Source: Chloroflexota bacterium
GTDB lineage: Bacteria > Chloroflexota > Anaerolineae > J102
DNA: 5,579 nucleotides
Reading direction: 5' to 3'
NCBI GenBank assembly: GCA_024276255.1
Contig: JAJRXO010000657.1
Coordinates: forward strand, 1 to 5,579
Shown here: positions 5,235 to 5,579 of the stretch, piece after piece
How positions within the stretch are numbered: the first letter of the stretch is position 1
Layout: the number at the start of each line of letters is the position of its first letter
The notes under the pieces: model-generated
What the model was told of the DNA's origin: nothing
What the model saw: only the letters and a program-made list of their open reading frames with translations
The model's database searches: none
Program-made: the position numbers and the translations under genes

Positions 5235-5579
5235 TCAATACGCCAATTGCGGCAGGATCGCCCCAAACAGGGCCCAGAAAGCGATGGCGGCCAGCAGCAC
5301 CAGCAACAGCAGTGCCAATGCCCCGGCCGATAGCTGTCGTAGCCGGCCGCGCAGCAACAGACCGCCCGCGGCTATCAGCAAAAACAGCAACAACCAGCCG
5401 GGGAGATTGCCCCGCCACAGCCCCCAGGCCGCGCTGGTCACGAATGCGGGCACGATCAGGGCCAGGCCATACCAGCGGCCCTGCATATCGAGCACGCCCT
5501 CCAGACTCAGGGCCACGGCAATGGCAATAGGCATCAGGGCCGGGAACAGGTAGCGGCCCTGGTGTTGCACGAAATCCAG
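5235..5579 (-). CDS. C-terminal part of a multi-TM glycosyltransferase-like protein (partial, N-terminus outside window)
   Basis: The frame is open from the right edge (first visible codon CTG at 5579) to a TGA at 5235-5237, leaving 114 residues. The visible piece starts with LDFVQHQGRYLFPALMPIAI, where QGRYLFPALMP resembles the conserved late motif of GT-C fold membrane glycosyltransferases (PMT/ArnT-like, GT39 or DUF2142 families). Three more hydrophobic segments follow (roughly residues 37-55, 61-77 and 85-108 of the visible part), ending at LPQLAY. Such enzymes transfer sugars from polyprenyl phosphates on the outer face of the membrane. The catalytic N-terminal loop is outside the window, so the assignment rests on the C-terminal motif only. 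The internal GTG at 5570 is not taken as the start because the frame continues upstream with family-like residues. It converges with the TyrA-like gene, 19 bp apart. Confidence 0.6.
   Translation of the reverse strand: MDFVQHQGRYLFPALMPIAIAVALSLEGVLDMQGRWYGLALIVPAFVTSAAWGLWRGNLPGWLLLFLLIAAGGLLLRGRLRQLSAGALALLLLVLLAAIAFWALFGAILPQLAY

Noticed and set aside
1..5579. Mobile element, CRISPR array, toxin-antitoxin or phage genes
   Set aside because: No transposase, integrase, regularly spaced repeats or antitoxin-like pairs were seen in any frame.

Overview
The window (about 5.6 kb, moderately GC-rich) looks like a bacterial chromosomal segment with no sign of a mobile element, phage, CRISPR array, rRNA or tRNA. 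The gene types are an amino-acid permease fused to a universal stress protein domain, a DUF6504-like small basic protein, an M50 protease next to an HD protein and a divergent TyrA homologue, and a multi-TM glycosyltransferase-like C-terminus. Together they are reminiscent of Chloroflexota (Anaerolineae/Caldilineae-like). That placement is inferred from gene content and style, not from a marker gene.

Left part (1-2789), all genes on the minus strand. First comes a long APC-superfamily permease, 557 codons in view, starting at 1673 and running off the left edge inside a C-terminal UspA-like domain; it has its own sigma70-type promoter. Upstream of it is a 95-residue arginine-rich protein resembling DUF6504 (1799-2086). 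Then comes a 292-bp spacer carrying an inverted and direct repeat cluster, then an unrecognised 136-residue two-TM protein (2379-2789).

Centre (2790-3044): a divergent regulatory region. The minus-strand side has a perfect TTGACA -35 box, a 17-bp spacer and a TATTCT -10. These are overlaid with a GAAC-N4-GTTC palindrome, which matches the Gram-positive type LexA box, and with a second related half-repeat. The plus-strand side has an extended -10 promoter and two small hairpins in front of the M50 gene.

Right part (3045-5215), plus strand: a probable three-gene operon of an M50 site-2 protease, an HD-domain phosphohydrolase (8-bp overlap with the M50 gene) and a TyrA-like dehydrogenase (34-bp gap). 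The TyrA-like protein keeps the NAD-binding Rossmann motif but lacks the catalytic histidines of true prephenate dehydrogenases. It converges with the C-terminus of a multi-TM protein on the minus strand (5235-5579) that enters from beyond the right edge.

The most interesting items are the LexA-like operator in front of an unknown small membrane protein, the TyrA homologue without its catalytic histidines, and the repeat cluster at 2191-2286.
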